Shown here in pieces: positions 51,659 to 61,611 of a stretch of 64,000 nt of DNA; within the stretch, counting starts at the first letter, position 1, and the number at the start of each line of letters is the position of its first letter. Source of the DNA: UTCHB3 sp964431385 (GTDB taxonomy: Bacteria > Bacteroidota > Ignavibacteria > Ignavibacteriales > Ignavibacteriaceae); the NCBI GenBank assembly GCA_964431385.1, contig CAYSJM010000012.1, positions 1 to 64,000 of the forward strand, given 5' to 3'. Both the position numbers and the translations under genes were made by a program. A model generated the notes under the pieces. It saw only the letters and a list, made by a program, of their open reading frames with translations, did not search any database and was not told the origin of the DNA.

Positions 51659-54487
51659 TTATTTACCGGATTGACTTGTAAAGTTAACTTTGAAACCAAG
51701 CTTTATGAGTCTTGGAATACCGAAGTTGCCAGGATTTCTTTCAAATGCACGGTAATCTGATTTGTAGATTTCCGGATTTGGAGTCGATGCTGCAGTTCTC
51801 TGACCTTCAAGGGTATTGATCCAACCGGTAGTATAAGGATCGCCTGATGATTGATAAACTGTAACAGGGTTGTCTGAATTCAACAGGTTCTCAATCCAGA
51901 GGTATGGAGTCAAAATGAAATTGCTTATTCTGAAAGCTTTTTCAAGTTTAAAATCAACTCTGAAATTGCCGGGACCATAAGCCGAGTTTACATAACCTTT
52001 GGTGTCGCCGTAGTTTGTTGCTCCGGCAAGAAGGTTCTGTGACTCAAGCGGGGTGTAAGGTCTTCCACTGTTGAATCTGAGCAAAAGATTTGCTGCAAGA
52101 TTCTCGAGGAAGCCAAGCTGGCCCTGTGGTACAAAGAAATCGATGTTTACAACACCGGTGTGTCTCTGATCGAAATCGAGAGGAGCGATTACTTTTGGTA
52201 TTTCACCATTGTTGTTTCTGAAAGCAGCAGTGAAAGATGATCCGGTTGAAGATCCTGTACCTTCAGCAATAGAGTAGGTATAGTTCAACGAGAAGGAGAA
52301 GTAGCTGATTCTTGAAACATCAAGTGAAAGGGCGATACCTTTAATGGTACCAAAGTCAGTGTTGGTTGGGGTGATGTATCTGAGCAATTCGCCACCTTCA
52401 GATCTTCTGAAGAAAACGGTTGCTGAGTTTACAAGACCTTCTGTGTTCTTGTAGAATGCAGTTAAATTAACTGCTGCAAGATCACTAACCACATGACGGA
52501 AACCAATCTCATACTGAGTTGTAATTTCGCTCTTTACATGACCATTGTTTACACCAAGGTTATTATCAGTAACAAGGGAACCGAGGTCCTGATAAGTTGT
52601 GTAAATCTGATCAAGTGATGGCTGCTGTATGAATTTACCATACTGGGCATGGAATACTGTGTTTGCACTAACAGGGAATCCTAAACCGATTCTTGGTGAG
52701 AAATAAATTTCAGCTTCCTTTGTGACAAAGTCAGCAGCATCGAAATTATTCGGATCACCAAAAATGTAAGGGAAGAGAGGATCTCTCAAGATATCAGCTT
52801 TTGTATCGAAATAATCGAATCTGATACCAAGGTTAAGAACCATGTCAGAGAGCTCAAATCTGTCCTGAATGTATGCGTAAGCAAGCATTGGTAGTTTTGG
52901 TTCATTGGCATCACCCTTTGAAGTAAGGGTTTTACCTGTGAAGTCATATCCAATTGCTGTTGGTTGAAGTCTTCTGTATCTCTCCTGATCTGAAAGACCT
53001 TTAAGATTATCGGAAGCCAAACCAACTGGTCCAATAGAATAAAGTCTGATGGTTGAATAATTAAATCCACCACCAGCTTCAAGAAGGTGTTTACCCATCT
53101 GTGCGGTGAAATCGAAATCAGCGGTTAAAGCTGAGTTGTTGTTCAAGAAATAACCGTTGTTAACTCTACCGAACTTTGAGAAAATACCATACTCGTCAAA
53201 GTTTACTCTACCACCGTTAAATGGAAGTGTAACTCCTCTTGCTGCGTTGGCAATACTATCGCCATAAGCCTCGAGGTTATTGAACCATATTCCATCGCCT
53301 TGCTCATTTTTGTAGAGTTTGTAGCCAATATTAAGGTTCCAGAAAGCATTTTTACTTACATTCTGTGACAAACGGGCTGAAAGTGAGTAGTTCTCTCTTT
53401 TTACCAGCGGGTTGTGCTCAGAATTACTCTTTATATAAGAGTGTGTGTAAGCGTTGAATTCTCTGAAGTTAATGTTAGCTCCCACACGGAAAGTCCATGA
53501 TTCACTAAGTCTGTGAGTGGTTCTTCCTGTGAATCTCCATACACTGGCACTCGAATTGGGACGGGTATCCGAGTTCATACCAACTGAAGGGACTTCAAGT
53601 GTGATAGCGCTTGGATCCTGATCGAGGAACCATCCTCTTTCTGCTGAAAGGAAGAATGTGTGGTCACCATTACCGGGGATGTAAGGTCCACCAAGAGTGG
53701 CTGTATAAAGGTTATATCCGTATTTGTCTGTAAATGATGAGGTTAAAACATCACCAAAGAATGTGTAAAACGGATTACCCGATTTTGTAGTAACATTCAC
53801 GATACCGGACTGAGCCTGACCATATTTGGCTTCGTAGCCACCAATCTGGAAAGATATCTGTTCGATAGCAGCGTTACTTACCTGTGAATAGTTGGCACCT
53901 GAATAAAGGTCATTCTGAGGTACACCGTCAACGATATAGAGAACTTCTCCGCCTCTACCACCTCTGACATTAAGGGTTGCATTACCTGACGCTCCACCGG
54001 AGCCTTCGGTCATTACAACACCGGCATTCAAACCGGCTATATTCTCAACACCTTTTACAGGCAATTTCTGAATTTCTTCAGCATCATAGACTTTTGTGGT
54101 ATTTGTTGACTTCTCTTCGAAGAATTTCTTGTCAACAATTACTACTTCATCAAGAGTAACACCCGAGGAGAGTTCAATATTGAGTTCTTCTGTGATACCG
54201 GCTACAATTCTAATTCCTTGGAATGTCTTTGTTCCGTAACCAACATAAGAAACCTCAACATTGTATGTTCCGGGGTTGATATTCAACACGAAGTACATAC
54301 CATTTATGTCTGTGGCGGCACCAAGTCTGGTACCTACAATTTTAACATTTGCTCCAATGATAGCTTCTTTTGATTTGGCATCAACTACCTTTCCAGTAAG
54401 TTTTCCGACACCGGATTGTGCCAAGCCGGTTACCGAAAAGAGCGAAACTAACAGAAGTCCTAAAAAGAGTTCTTTCAAAATCTTCAT
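51659..54487 (-). CDS. TonB-dependent receptor with carboxypeptidase-like regulatory domain
   Basis: A 942-aa outer-membrane receptor. The signal peptide MKILKELFLGLLLVSLFSVTGLAQ precedes a CarboxypepD_reg-like domain (about 25-115, GKVVDAKSKEAIIGANVKIVGT...YVGYGTKTFQG). A plug follows (about 130-245, EEIQKLPVKGVENIAGLNAGVV, LNVRGGRGGEVLYIVDGVP), then the 22-stranded barrel. It should import a TonB-energised ligand of unknown nature. The ATG at 54487 has GGAGG about 7 nt upstream; a longer frame lacks a signal at its start. The next gene begins 17 bp downstream, so receptor and surface protein are cotranscribed. Confidence 0.93.
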   Translation of the reverse strand: MKILKELFLGLLLVSLFSVTGLAQSGVGKLTGKVVDAKSKEAIIGANVKIVGTRLGAATDINGMYFVLNINPGTYNVEVSYVGYGTKTFQGIRIVAGITEELNIELSSGVTLDEVVIVDKKFFEEKSTNTTKVYDAEEIQKLPVKGVENIAGLNAGVVMTEGSGGASGNATLNVRGGRGGEVLYIVDGVPQNDLYSGANYSQVSNAAIEQISFQIGGYEAKYGQAQSGIVNVTTKSGNPFYTFFGDVLTSSFTDKYGYNLYTATLGGPYIPGNGDHTFFLSAERGWFLDQDPSAITLEVPSVGMNSDTRPNSSASVWRFTGRTTHRLSESWTFRVGANINFREFNAYTHSYIKSNSEHNPLVKRENYSLSARLSQNVSKNAFWNLNIGYKLYKNEQGDGIWFNNLEAYGDSIANAARGVTLPFNGGRVNFDEYGIFSKFGRVNNGYFLNNNSALTADFDFTAQMGKHLLEAGGGFNYSTIRLYSIGPVGLASDNLKGLSDQERYRRLQPTAIGYDFTGKTLTSKGDANEPKLPMLAYAYIQDRFELSDMVLNLGIRFDYFDTKADILRDPLFPYIFGDPNNFDAADFVTKEAEIYFSPRIGLGFPVSANTVFHAQYGKFIQQPSLDQIYTTYQDLGSLVTDNNLGVNNGHVKSEITTQYEIGFRHVVSDLAAVNLTAFYKNTEGLVNSATVFFRRSEGGELLRYITPTNTDFGTIKGIALSLDVSRISYFSFSLNYTYSIAEGTGSSTGSSFTAAFRNNNGEIPKVIAPLDFDQRHTGVVNIDFFVPQGQLGFLENLAANLLLRFNSGRPYTPLESQNLLAGATNYGDTKGYVNSAYGPGNFRVDFKLEKAFRISNFILTPYLWIENLLNSDNPVTVYQSSGDPYTTGWINTLEGQRTAASTPNPEIYKSDYRAFERNPGNFGIPRLIKLGFKVNFTSQSGK

Positions 54488-54558
54488 CCCTGATCCTCCA
54501 AAGATGTTGGATGATGTGATTTGCAAAAAATTGTGCAGCTTATTTATTAGTTATAAAT

Positions 54559-54588
54559 GGCGAACCCCACTTCTCAGCAGGGCTCGCC
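54559..54588 (-). other. hairpin between the Asp-box protein and TonB receptor genes
   Basis: GGCGA (54559-54563) pairs with TCGCC (54584-54588); inside, CCC pairs with GGG around one mismatch. On minus it is followed by ATTTATAAC, a poor T-run, so it is a weak or partial terminator at best between the two genes. Confidence 0.35.
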
Positions 54589-54621
54589 TAAATCTTCTTT
54601 ACTTAAGATAACTTAAGGTAA

Positions 54622-56436
54622 TTACTTGAGGAGAACCATTTTCTTGGTTTCAACAAAGTTTCCGGCAGTAAGTTTGTAAACATAGGTACCTGAAGCAAGT
54701 TTTGCAGCGTCAAAATTCACAGAATATGAACCTTGTTCTTTTACTTCATTTACCAATGATGCAACTTCTCTTCCGAGCATGTCAAATACTTTAAGGCTAA
54801 CATTTGATCTTTCACCAACAGAGTATTTGATTGAAGTTGTTGGGTTGAACGGATTTGGGAAGTTCTGTGAAAGAACAAATCCTGTTGGTCCGCTAACTGC
54901 ATCTTCAACACCGGTAGCTGTGAAAGTATATGAACCTGAGTAAACAACTGATGGCTGTGTATCGTAGGTTGCGTCAGGATAATATCCTGTGTAACCTGCC
55001 GGATAATGATAGAATACAAATGCTGTGTATGAACCATTACCATTGCTCTTAACATAAGGAGCCATGTGGTGTGAATTTTCATTCATTCCAGGGCTGTCTG
55101 TAAGATTAACTGGTGTTGACCATTCTCCACCATCAACAAATCTGTAAGCAGCATAGATGTCAACAAGGCTGTCTGTAAGGGTGCGTGGTGAATTCCATGT
55201 AGCTACTAAAACATTTTTGTCTTTGTCTGTTGCCAAATAAGAATCCGGACCAGTCTGTCCAAGTCCTGGACCTGCAAGCAGTGTATAAGAACCGTCGCCG
55301 ATTCCTTCAAAAACAATTTTGCCATCCCAGCCGGTAGCTGTTTCGAAGATTTCAACTACGGCGTTTGTGCCGGTATTGTTATCGATGGTTGTATCAGTTA
55401 CCTGGCAGATGAAGTGAACGAAACCATTTTTGTCAACATTCATGTCACCCTGATAAGAAACAAACGCATCGCCTTTTTTGTAGTCGTAAAGTCTGTCAAA
55501 TTTAGAGAGTGCAGGAATGCTTCTGAAATCAGCAGCTTTCCATGCTGACCAGGTTGTTCCGCCATCTGTTGATTTAGAATATCCTGGTAACCAACCTGAG
55601 GTGATAGGAACCTGGGTTGGGAATGTACCAAGCACACCATAATAAACTGTACCATTGTGTGAAGCACCACCCATAGCGATGTTACCACCGTCTTCGAACG
55701 AAGCACTAACCCATGTAGCAGGGCGGAAGGATTCAACAGCCTGGAAATCGGTTGTTTTCCAAAGATCGAGTGCAGCATCAGTACCATTGTCTGAAGCCCA
55801 GAAAACACCAGCGGTGCCATCATTAGCGAAACCGGGTACCTGTGATGAGTAGAGGATTGTGGTATCAGCATTTCTGTAAATAGCTGAAACCTGGAAACCT
55901 GATCCGGCATATTCGTCAGCTCCGGCTCCAACGCCACCAAAAGCACCAGCTACAAGCTCTGGCCACATACCGGCAACGATAGCGTCCTGAATGTTTGAGC
56001 TTTTTGTTGGGTTGTTGAAGGTCATTGAAGGATAACGACCGTTGAAAGCAGAGTTGCTGCCGTTCATTGCAGGTGTTACTCTTGCCCAGGTTGCACCGGC
56101 ATCTGTTGAGTAGTTGTAGAAAATTCTACCAGATGAACCGTAAGTAGTGTGACCTCTATGGATGAGCATTACTGTGTTTGTCCATGGGTCGAATGCCAAT
56201 GGATTTAATGCACCGATAGCAGGACCAAAAGTGTTGGCCATGGTATCAACCGGAACCCAGTTAAGTGCGGATGGTCCCCAGGAAGGTGTGCCACCGGTAA
56301 GTGGAAGAGATACTGTTGTTTCAACAGTTGGCTCAACTATTACCGGAGCTTTTTTCCCGAGTTCTCTTTTATCTTGGGCCTGAAGTGACATTACCAAGGT
56401 AACGCTTGCAAGCAAAAAGAGTGTTCTTTTAAGCAT
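54622..56436 (-). CDS. secreted Asp-box (BNR/sialidase-like) protein with T9SS sorting domain
   Basis: A 604-aa exported protein with signal peptide MLKRTLFLLASVTLVMSLQA. It has two clear Asp-box motifs, S110-TDAGATW and S289-TDGGTTW, of the BNR/sialidase beta-propeller type, without the catalytic Arg/FRIP pattern that would indicate sialidase. The C-terminal ~85 residues are a canonical T9SS type A domain: LSQNFPNPFNPTTSIKYSV...FDMLGREVASLVNE...KKMVLLK. AGGAG precedes the ATG at 56436. It probably acts as a surface or secreted propeller. Confidence 0.87.
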   Translation of the reverse strand: MLKRTLFLLASVTLVMSLQAQDKRELGKKAPVIVEPTVETTVSLPLTGGTPSWGPSALNWVPVDTMANTFGPAIGALNPLAFDPWTNTVMLIHRGHTTYGSSGRIFYNYSTDAGATWARVTPAMNGSNSAFNGRYPSMTFNNPTKSSNIQDAIVAGMWPELVAGAFGGVGAGADEYAGSGFQVSAIYRNADTTILYSSQVPGFANDGTAGVFWASDNGTDAALDLWKTTDFQAVESFRPATWVSASFEDGGNIAMGGASHNGTVYYGVLGTFPTQVPITSGWLPGYSKSTDGGTTWSAWKAADFRSIPALSKFDRLYDYKKGDAFVSYQGDMNVDKNGFVHFICQVTDTTIDNNTGTNAVVEIFETATGWDGKIVFEGIGDGSYTLLAGPGLGQTGPDSYLATDKDKNVLVATWNSPRTLTDSLVDIYAAYRFVDGGEWSTPVNLTDSPGMNENSHHMAPYVKSNGNGSYTAFVFYHYPAGYTGYYPDATYDTQPSVVYSGSYTFTATGVEDAVSGPTGFVLSQNFPNPFNPTTSIKYSVGERSNVSLKVFDMLGREVASLVNEVKEQGSYSVNFDAAKLASGTYVYKLTAGNFVETKKMVLLK

Positions 56437-56808
56437 AGGATACTCCTATTTATTGATTGGTTTTGGATTGTTATTTAATTGTTGTTTAGAAATCCAAGCG
56501 AAAAACATAAAATATTAACTTTATATTACTCACTTTTTACCACAATGCCAAGAAAATTCAACATCTAAAGCGTTCATTTGCTCCATTTATCTGATTTTCC
56601 CGCCATTTATGACAATTATTTAATCACTTGTGTATTCAATCTTGTGCTTTATCCTCATTCCGGCAAAAAAGTAATATTGAGGACAGGGAAATTATTCAAA
56701 TATTTTTTTTCAAACAACAGTTTTTTCAAAAAAAATAATAAAAATTTAATACAGTAATTCCAAACTTCACCTGCGAATTACAAAAATATACTGTTTTTTG
56801 AAAGGTAA
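56437..56808. other. 372-bp AT-rich intergenic region
   Basis: No gene is seen. It holds the leader and presumably the promoter of the Asp-box protein (AGGAG near 56446) and the 3' region of trxA. Several A- and T-runs are present, for example T8 near 56703-56710. I cannot assign a promoter with confidence. Confidence 0.5.
56754..56781 (-). terminator. possible terminator downstream of trxA
   Basis: GTAATTC at 56754-56760 pairs with GAATTAC at 56775-56781 around a 14-nt loop. On minus it is followed within about 25 nt by T-rich sequence. The stem is AT-rich, so it is weak. Confidence 0.35.
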
Positions 56809-57129
56809 TTAGATGTACGGGGTGATTTTTTGTACTATAACTGTCTTCTGTACAGCACCAATAATCGTGTCAACTACCTGTCCATTCTTGAATAATAAAA
56901 GTGTAGGAATGCTTCTTACACCAAACTTCACCGCTGTATCTGGATTTTCATCAACATCGAGTTTACCAATTTTTATTTTTCCGTCATACTCGCCTGCGAG
57001 TTGTTCCACGATCGGTGCAATAGCACGGCAAGGCCCGCACCATACAGCCCAAAAGTCGATTAATACGGGTATGTTCGAGTTTGTTACTTCATCATTAAAA
57101 TTCTGGTCGGTTATTGTTACCGGCTTCAT
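56809..57129 (-). CDS. trxA: thioredoxin
   Basis: A cytosolic disulphide reductase of 106 aa. The active site is W30-C31-G-P-C34 in FWAVWCGPCRAIAP, with the cis-Pro in VRSIPTLLLFKNG. There is no signal peptide, so it is the general cytosolic type. It lies 16 bp after the SDR gene and is the second gene of that pair. Confidence 0.95.
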   Translation of the reverse strand: MKPVTITDQNFNDEVTNSNIPVLIDFWAVWCGPCRAIAPIVEQLAGEYDGKIKIGKLDVDENPDTAVKFGVRSIPTLLLFKNGQVVDTIIGAVQKTVIVQKITPYI

Positions 57130-57145
57130 AAGAGTCCTTTCAGAT

Positions 57146-57970
57146 TTAGATTGTTTCGCTGTTCTGACCTACATAACTTACAATATCTTCACCACCATCT
57201 ACATTGATAACACCACCGCTTACCCAGCGACCTTCATACTTACACAATAACGAAATTATATCAGCTACATCTTCGGGCACGGTGAGCCTGCCACCGGGGT
57301 TTTTTCTCCGTGCTACTTCAAGCATCGGTACACTTCCGGGGATTTTTCTGAGGGCTGGAGTATCTGTCACGCCTGCCATAATTGAGTTGGCTGTGATGCC
57401 AAATTGTCCAAGTTCGCTTGCGAGTTGTCTGATGTGCGACTCTAAAGAAGCTTTAGCAGCAGATACAGCCCCGTAAGACGGGATGATAGCATGACCGCCT
57501 GAGCTTGTCATACCAAAAATTCTGCCACCCTCTGAGAGTAAACCCGCCTGAAACAGATCTTGCACCCAATAAACGAGTGAATGAGCCATAACATCTAATG
57601 TCATCTCCATCTGGGCTTTGGTGATGTATTTACCACCGTCAACAGGGACGAATGGCAAGAGTGTGCCAAAAGCGAGAGAATGCATTACAACTTTAATTTT
57701 TGGGTGGGTCTCTTCCGAAAGAAGACTCTCGATGATTTCCTGTCTCTTCTTTTCATCAGCAGCATTCATATTAAAGAATTTTGCTTCGACACCGTAGCTT
57801 TTGATTTTATCGATGATCTCGTTCACGAGAGGCATATTGACTGCCCTGTCTAAATGCACTCCAATGATGTTGTATCCGTCTGCTGCAAGTCTTACTGCCG
57901 TTGCTCCACCAAATCCGGATGAAGCTCCAAGAATCAGGGCATAATACTTACCTGTGGATCCATTACTCAT
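57146..57970 (-). CDS. SDR-family enoyl-ACP reductase-like protein (FabI/FabL type)
   Basis: A 274-aa NAD(P)H-dependent short-chain dehydrogenase. The nucleotide-binding glycine motif is GASSGFGGATA. The catalytic pair Y166-x6-K173 (SYGAVSAAKAS) has the six-residue spacing typical of enoyl-ACP reductases rather than the Y-x3-K of classical SDRs. HSLAFGTLLPF and VINVDGGEDIV also fit. It would reduce trans-2-enoyl-ACP in fatty acid elongation. FabL is the closest guess because of the N-terminal motif. It is cotranscribed with trxA. Confidence 0.8.
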   Translation of the reverse strand: MSNGSTGKYYALILGASSGFGGATAVRLAADGYNIIGVHLDRAVNMPLVNEIIDKIKSYGVEAKFFNMNAADEKKRQEIIESLLSEETHPKIKVVMHSLAFGTLLPFVPVDGGKYITKAQMEMTLDVMAHSLVYWVQDLFQAGLLSEGGRIFGMTSSGGHAIIPSYGAVSAAKASLESHIRQLASELGQFGITANSIMAGVTDTPALRKIPGSVPMLEVARRKNPGGRLTVPEDVADIISLLCKYEGRWVSGGVINVDGGEDIVSYVGQNSETI

Positions 57971-58069
57971 AGATGTAACTTTCTTTGTAGATTAAAATGA
58001 AAATAGAGTTGCAATAATACAAAAATTGTTTTAGAACATAAAGAGATTAATTTGTTGTCAATATGGTTG

Positions 58070-61000
58070 TTATCGGTCAACCATCAGATTCTCAAAACCG
58101 ACAATTTCACCTAATTTATTTATAATATTCCTGTTTACACTCATTTTTTGAAGTGAAGCCCTGAATATTCGCGGTAAAATCTTCCCGTTTTCTCTCTGAA
58201 TAAACTCAAAAAAGAGCTCGACACTGCCGGGACTTGCAGACGAAAGTTCGTAAATTTTCTCGAGACCCTCCATCGGAACTTTTTGCGGGTCTATGGTTAT
58301 TTTTAATCTTTTTGTAAATTTTTCGATGCAATATTCGATCGGCATGGCATTTTCAACGATTATTTTCACGGAATCGCCGTTTAGCTCTGCAGTCCCGTTA
58401 AAATATAACACAGCCCCGTTATTAATCAGATTTATATGTTTTTCGTAAGGTTTCGACCACATAGTGCACTCGAACATGCCATTAAGTCCGTTAACAGTAA
58501 AATTGGCAAAGGTTGATCCCTTTGCACTTATTTTTGTCTCCAGATTATTTACCACACCACAAAGACCAACCATTTTTTCATTAACAGTTTCAAAGTTATC
58601 AACCGTGGAAGTAAACGAAAATGCTCTTTCTTCCAGTTCAAATGCAGCCATAGGATGGTTCGAAATATAAAATCCTGTAACCTCCAGCTCATTCATAAAC
58701 CTGTTTTCGGGGCTCCAGTCTTCAACTTCAGTCAGTTTTGGTTCAACTATGGTATCCTGTAAAACATCCTCACCAAAAAGACTTGCCGTGCTGTCATCTG
58801 TTAGCTCCCGTACATTTTGTCCAAATACTATTATCTCGGGTATCGACTCAAAAATAGCCCGTCTGTTGTTAACCATCGAATCGAAAGCTCCAGCCATCAC
58901 CAAGCCTTCCATAGCCCTTTTATTGACCAATCTAAGATCGACCAATGATGCAAACTCGAACACGCTCTTAAAATCTCGCCCTAATTTTTTTCTGGCTGCT
59001 ATAATACTGTCAACTGCCGTCTCACCGACATTTTTAATTGCAGAAAGTCCAAATCGAATCTTTTTCCCTTCAACAGTGAAGAATTTTGCAGGTTTGTTTA
59101 CATCGGGAGACACCACTTCGATTCCCAATTTTCTACAATCTTCAAGAAAGAGAGTTACCTTCTCTTGTTTGCCAAACTCGTGCGTCATGTTCGCTGCCAA
59201 AAACTCGGCAGTAAAGTGGGCTTTCAGATATGCTGTCTGATATGCCAGATAAGAGTAAGCTACAGCATGACTTTTATTAAATCCGTAATTAGCAAATTTA
59301 TCAATCAAATCGAAAACCTCACCGGCGGTTTTAGCCTCAATACCATGAGCTTCAGCAGCCTCGATAAATATTTTTCTTTGTTTCTGCATCGCATCCACAT
59401 CTTTTTTCCCCATCGCACGGCGGAGAATATCCGCTTCTGCAAGAGACAGACCGGCAAGCTGATTTGCAATTCTTATAACCTGTTCCTGGTAAACTATAAT
59501 GCCATAGGTTTCCTGTAGAATTGGTTCAAGCTTCGGGTGGAGGTATGTGACTTTCTGCCTGCCATACTTCCTGTCGATGAAGTCATCGATGTGCTCCATC
59601 GGTCCCGGTCGATAAAGAGCATTCATCGCCGCAAGATCTTTAATCGATTGAGGTTTTAATCTTTTAAGATGTTTCCTCATCGGAACAGATTCAAACTGAA
59701 AGATGCCTGTTGTTTTTCCGTCTGCAAAAATGTCGTATGTAAGCGGGTCATCCAACGGAATGGAATCGATGTCATCAACCCATTCCTCTTTTGGTCTAAT
59801 CTGCCTTACCATTGCCAATGTATCTTCGATAATTGAGAGTGTCCGCAAACCAAGGAAGTCCATCTTCAAAAGTCCGGCTGCTTCCAATTCCTTCATGTTA
59901 TACTGGGACACAGCCTCCATAGTGGAAGTGTCAACCACGGCAAGTGGTACATAGTCACTTACATCGCCGGGTGCGATTACGACGCCCGCAGCGTGTTTGG
60001 AGGCATTACGATTCATCCCCTCGAGTGTCTTCGCATATTTGAACAGCTCTAACATTGTGGGGTCTGTGGTCTTCGCATAAGTTTTTAATTCAGGAACTTC
60101 TGCAAGGGCTTTCTCGATGCTGTAAACTTTTCCAAATATTGAAGGAATAAACTTGGTAATATGATTTACTGTTGAGAGCGAAACATTTAGCACACGCCCC
60201 ACATCCTTTATTGCAGCTTTTGATGCGAGTGTGGAAAAAGTGATAATTTGCGAAACTGATTCTGAACCATACTTTTGTTTAACATACTCGATTACTTCTC
60301 CCCTCTTTTCATCTGCGAAGTCAACATCGATATCGGGCATCGACTTTCTCGCGGGATTTAAAAATCTTTCGAACAGAAGATCATAATCGAGCGGATTAAT
60401 TTTTGTAATGCCGAGCACAAATGCAATCAAGGAACCGGCTGCTGAGCCTCTTCCGGGACCTACTGCTACACCCATCCGTTTGGCTGCATTTATAAAGTCC
60501 TGTACGATAAGGAAATAACCCGCAAACCCCATCGATTTTATGGTTGCAAGTTCGTACTCAAACCTCTCCCTTAACTCGTCACTTTTTTTCCCGTCAGGGA
60601 AAAGTTCGTCAAATTTTTGTCGGGAAAGATACTCAAAATAACCGTCAAGAGTCTTTTCGGGTGATTCCTCGGGGATGGGGAATTTTGGAAAAAAGTATTC
60701 TTTTTTATCGAGATTCACATCACATTTTTGAGCTATTTCAAGGGTGTTGGCAATCGATTCGGGATAATCTTTAAAGAGATTTATCATCTCATCTTGCGAC
60801 TTAAAATAGATCTGGTCTGTGCCATATCTTAATTTTTTGTATTCGGAGTCACCCCCCTTTTCAGAGAGTTTAAGGAGAATATTGTGAGCAATTGCATCTT
60901 CGCGTTTGATGTAATGGCAATCGTTAGTGGCAACAATCTTTATGCCGAGCTCTTTCCCGAGTCGTGGCATCCCTTCAAGAATCAGTTTGTCGTCAGCTAA

Positions 61001-61561
61001 ATTGTGGTCCTGAATTTCGAGGTAAAAATCATCTCCGAATATCTCGTGATACTGAATTGCCACTTCTTTCGCTTTGGCATAATCCCGCCTTTTGAGATAA
61101 AAGGAAACAACTCCCCCAAGACAGGCGGAAGTGCAAATTAACCCCTCTGAATATTGTTTTAACAGCTCCAAATCGATTCGGGGTTTATAATAATAACCCT
61201 CCAAAAAGCCTCTTGACGAAAGCTTTATCAGATTTTTGAACCCCTGGTTATTCTTCGCCAAAAGTATGAGGTGGTGGTAAACTTTTTTTCTGTTACCTGT
61301 GAGCGGGTCAATTTCAGCGGTTTTGTCGAATCGGCTCTTATTCTCGATGGTGATATATGCTTCCATACCGAGAACAGGCTTTATACCTGAGCCTTTGGCA
61401 GCTTTATAAAATTCAGGGATGCCGTACATAACACCATGGTCGGTGAGTGCCACAGCCGTCATATCAAATTCGGCCGCAGCTTTCACCAGGCTCTTTACGG
61501 TGCAAGCGGCGTCTTGTAAACTATAATGTGTGTGATTGTGCAGATGTACAAAATTACCCAT
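58070..61561 (-). CDS. dnaE: DNA polymerase III alpha subunit
   Basis: The replicative polymerase catalytic subunit. The 1163 aa begin with the PHP domain (HLHNHTHYSLQDAA, ALTDHGVMYG). The polymerase palm has the metal-binding triad D410, D412 and D414 in PDIDVDF. The finger and helix-hairpin-helix regions follow (MRKHLKRLKPQSIKDLAAMNALYRPGPM; YGFNKSHAVAYSYLAYQTAYLK). An OB fold (about 985-1060) is near the C-terminus. There is a single dnaE1-type gene and no neighbour in the same operon is clear. Confidence 0.98.
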   Translation of the reverse strand: MGNFVHLHNHTHYSLQDAACTVKSLVKAAAEFDMTAVALTDHGVMYGIPEFYKAAKGSGIKPVLGMEAYITIENKSRFDKTAEIDPLTGNRKKVYHHLILLAKNNQGFKNLIKLSSRGFLEGYYYKPRIDLELLKQYSEGLICTSACLGGVVSFYLKRRDYAKAKEVAIQYHEIFGDDFYLEIQDHNLADDKLILEGMPRLGKELGIKIVATNDCHYIKREDAIAHNILLKLSEKGGDSEYKKLRYGTDQIYFKSQDEMINLFKDYPESIANTLEIAQKCDVNLDKKEYFFPKFPIPEESPEKTLDGYFEYLSRQKFDELFPDGKKSDELRERFEYELATIKSMGFAGYFLIVQDFINAAKRMGVAVGPGRGSAAGSLIAFVLGITKINPLDYDLLFERFLNPARKSMPDIDVDFADEKRGEVIEYVKQKYGSESVSQIITFSTLASKAAIKDVGRVLNVSLSTVNHITKFIPSIFGKVYSIEKALAEVPELKTYAKTTDPTMLELFKYAKTLEGMNRNASKHAAGVVIAPGDVSDYVPLAVVDTSTMEAVSQYNMKELEAAGLLKMDFLGLRTLSIIEDTLAMVRQIRPKEEWVDDIDSIPLDDPLTYDIFADGKTTGIFQFESVPMRKHLKRLKPQSIKDLAAMNALYRPGPMEHIDDFIDRKYGRQKVTYLHPKLEPILQETYGIIVYQEQVIRIANQLAGLSLAEADILRRAMGKKDVDAMQKQRKIFIEAAEAHGIEAKTAGEVFDLIDKFANYGFNKSHAVAYSYLAYQTAYLKAHFTAEFLAANMTHEFGKQEKVTLFLEDCRKLGIEVVSPDVNKPAKFFTVEGKKIRFGLSAIKNVGETAVDSIIAARKKLGRDFKSVFEFASLVDLRLVNKRAMEGLVMAGAFDSMVNNRRAIFESIPEIIVFGQNVRELTDDSTASLFGEDVLQDTIVEPKLTEVEDWSPENRFMNELEVTGFYISNHPMAAFELEERAFSFTSTVDNFETVNEKMVGLCGVVNNLETKISAKGSTFANFTVNGLNGMFECTMWSKPYEKHINLINNGAVLYFNGTAELNGDSVKIIVENAMPIEYCIEKFTKRLKITIDPQKVPMEGLEKIYELSSASPGSVELFFEFIQRENGKILPRIFRASLQKMSVNRNIINKLGEIVGFENLMVDR

Positions 61562-61611
61562 ACGGGGGAAATCTCTTCTTGAATTTAAATTTCGATTTTA
61601 TTTAACTGTTG

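Noticed and set aside
54622..56436. True sialidase annotation for the Asp-box protein
   Set aside because: Asp-boxes alone occur in many propellers; the catalytic Arg triad and FRIP motif are not visible.
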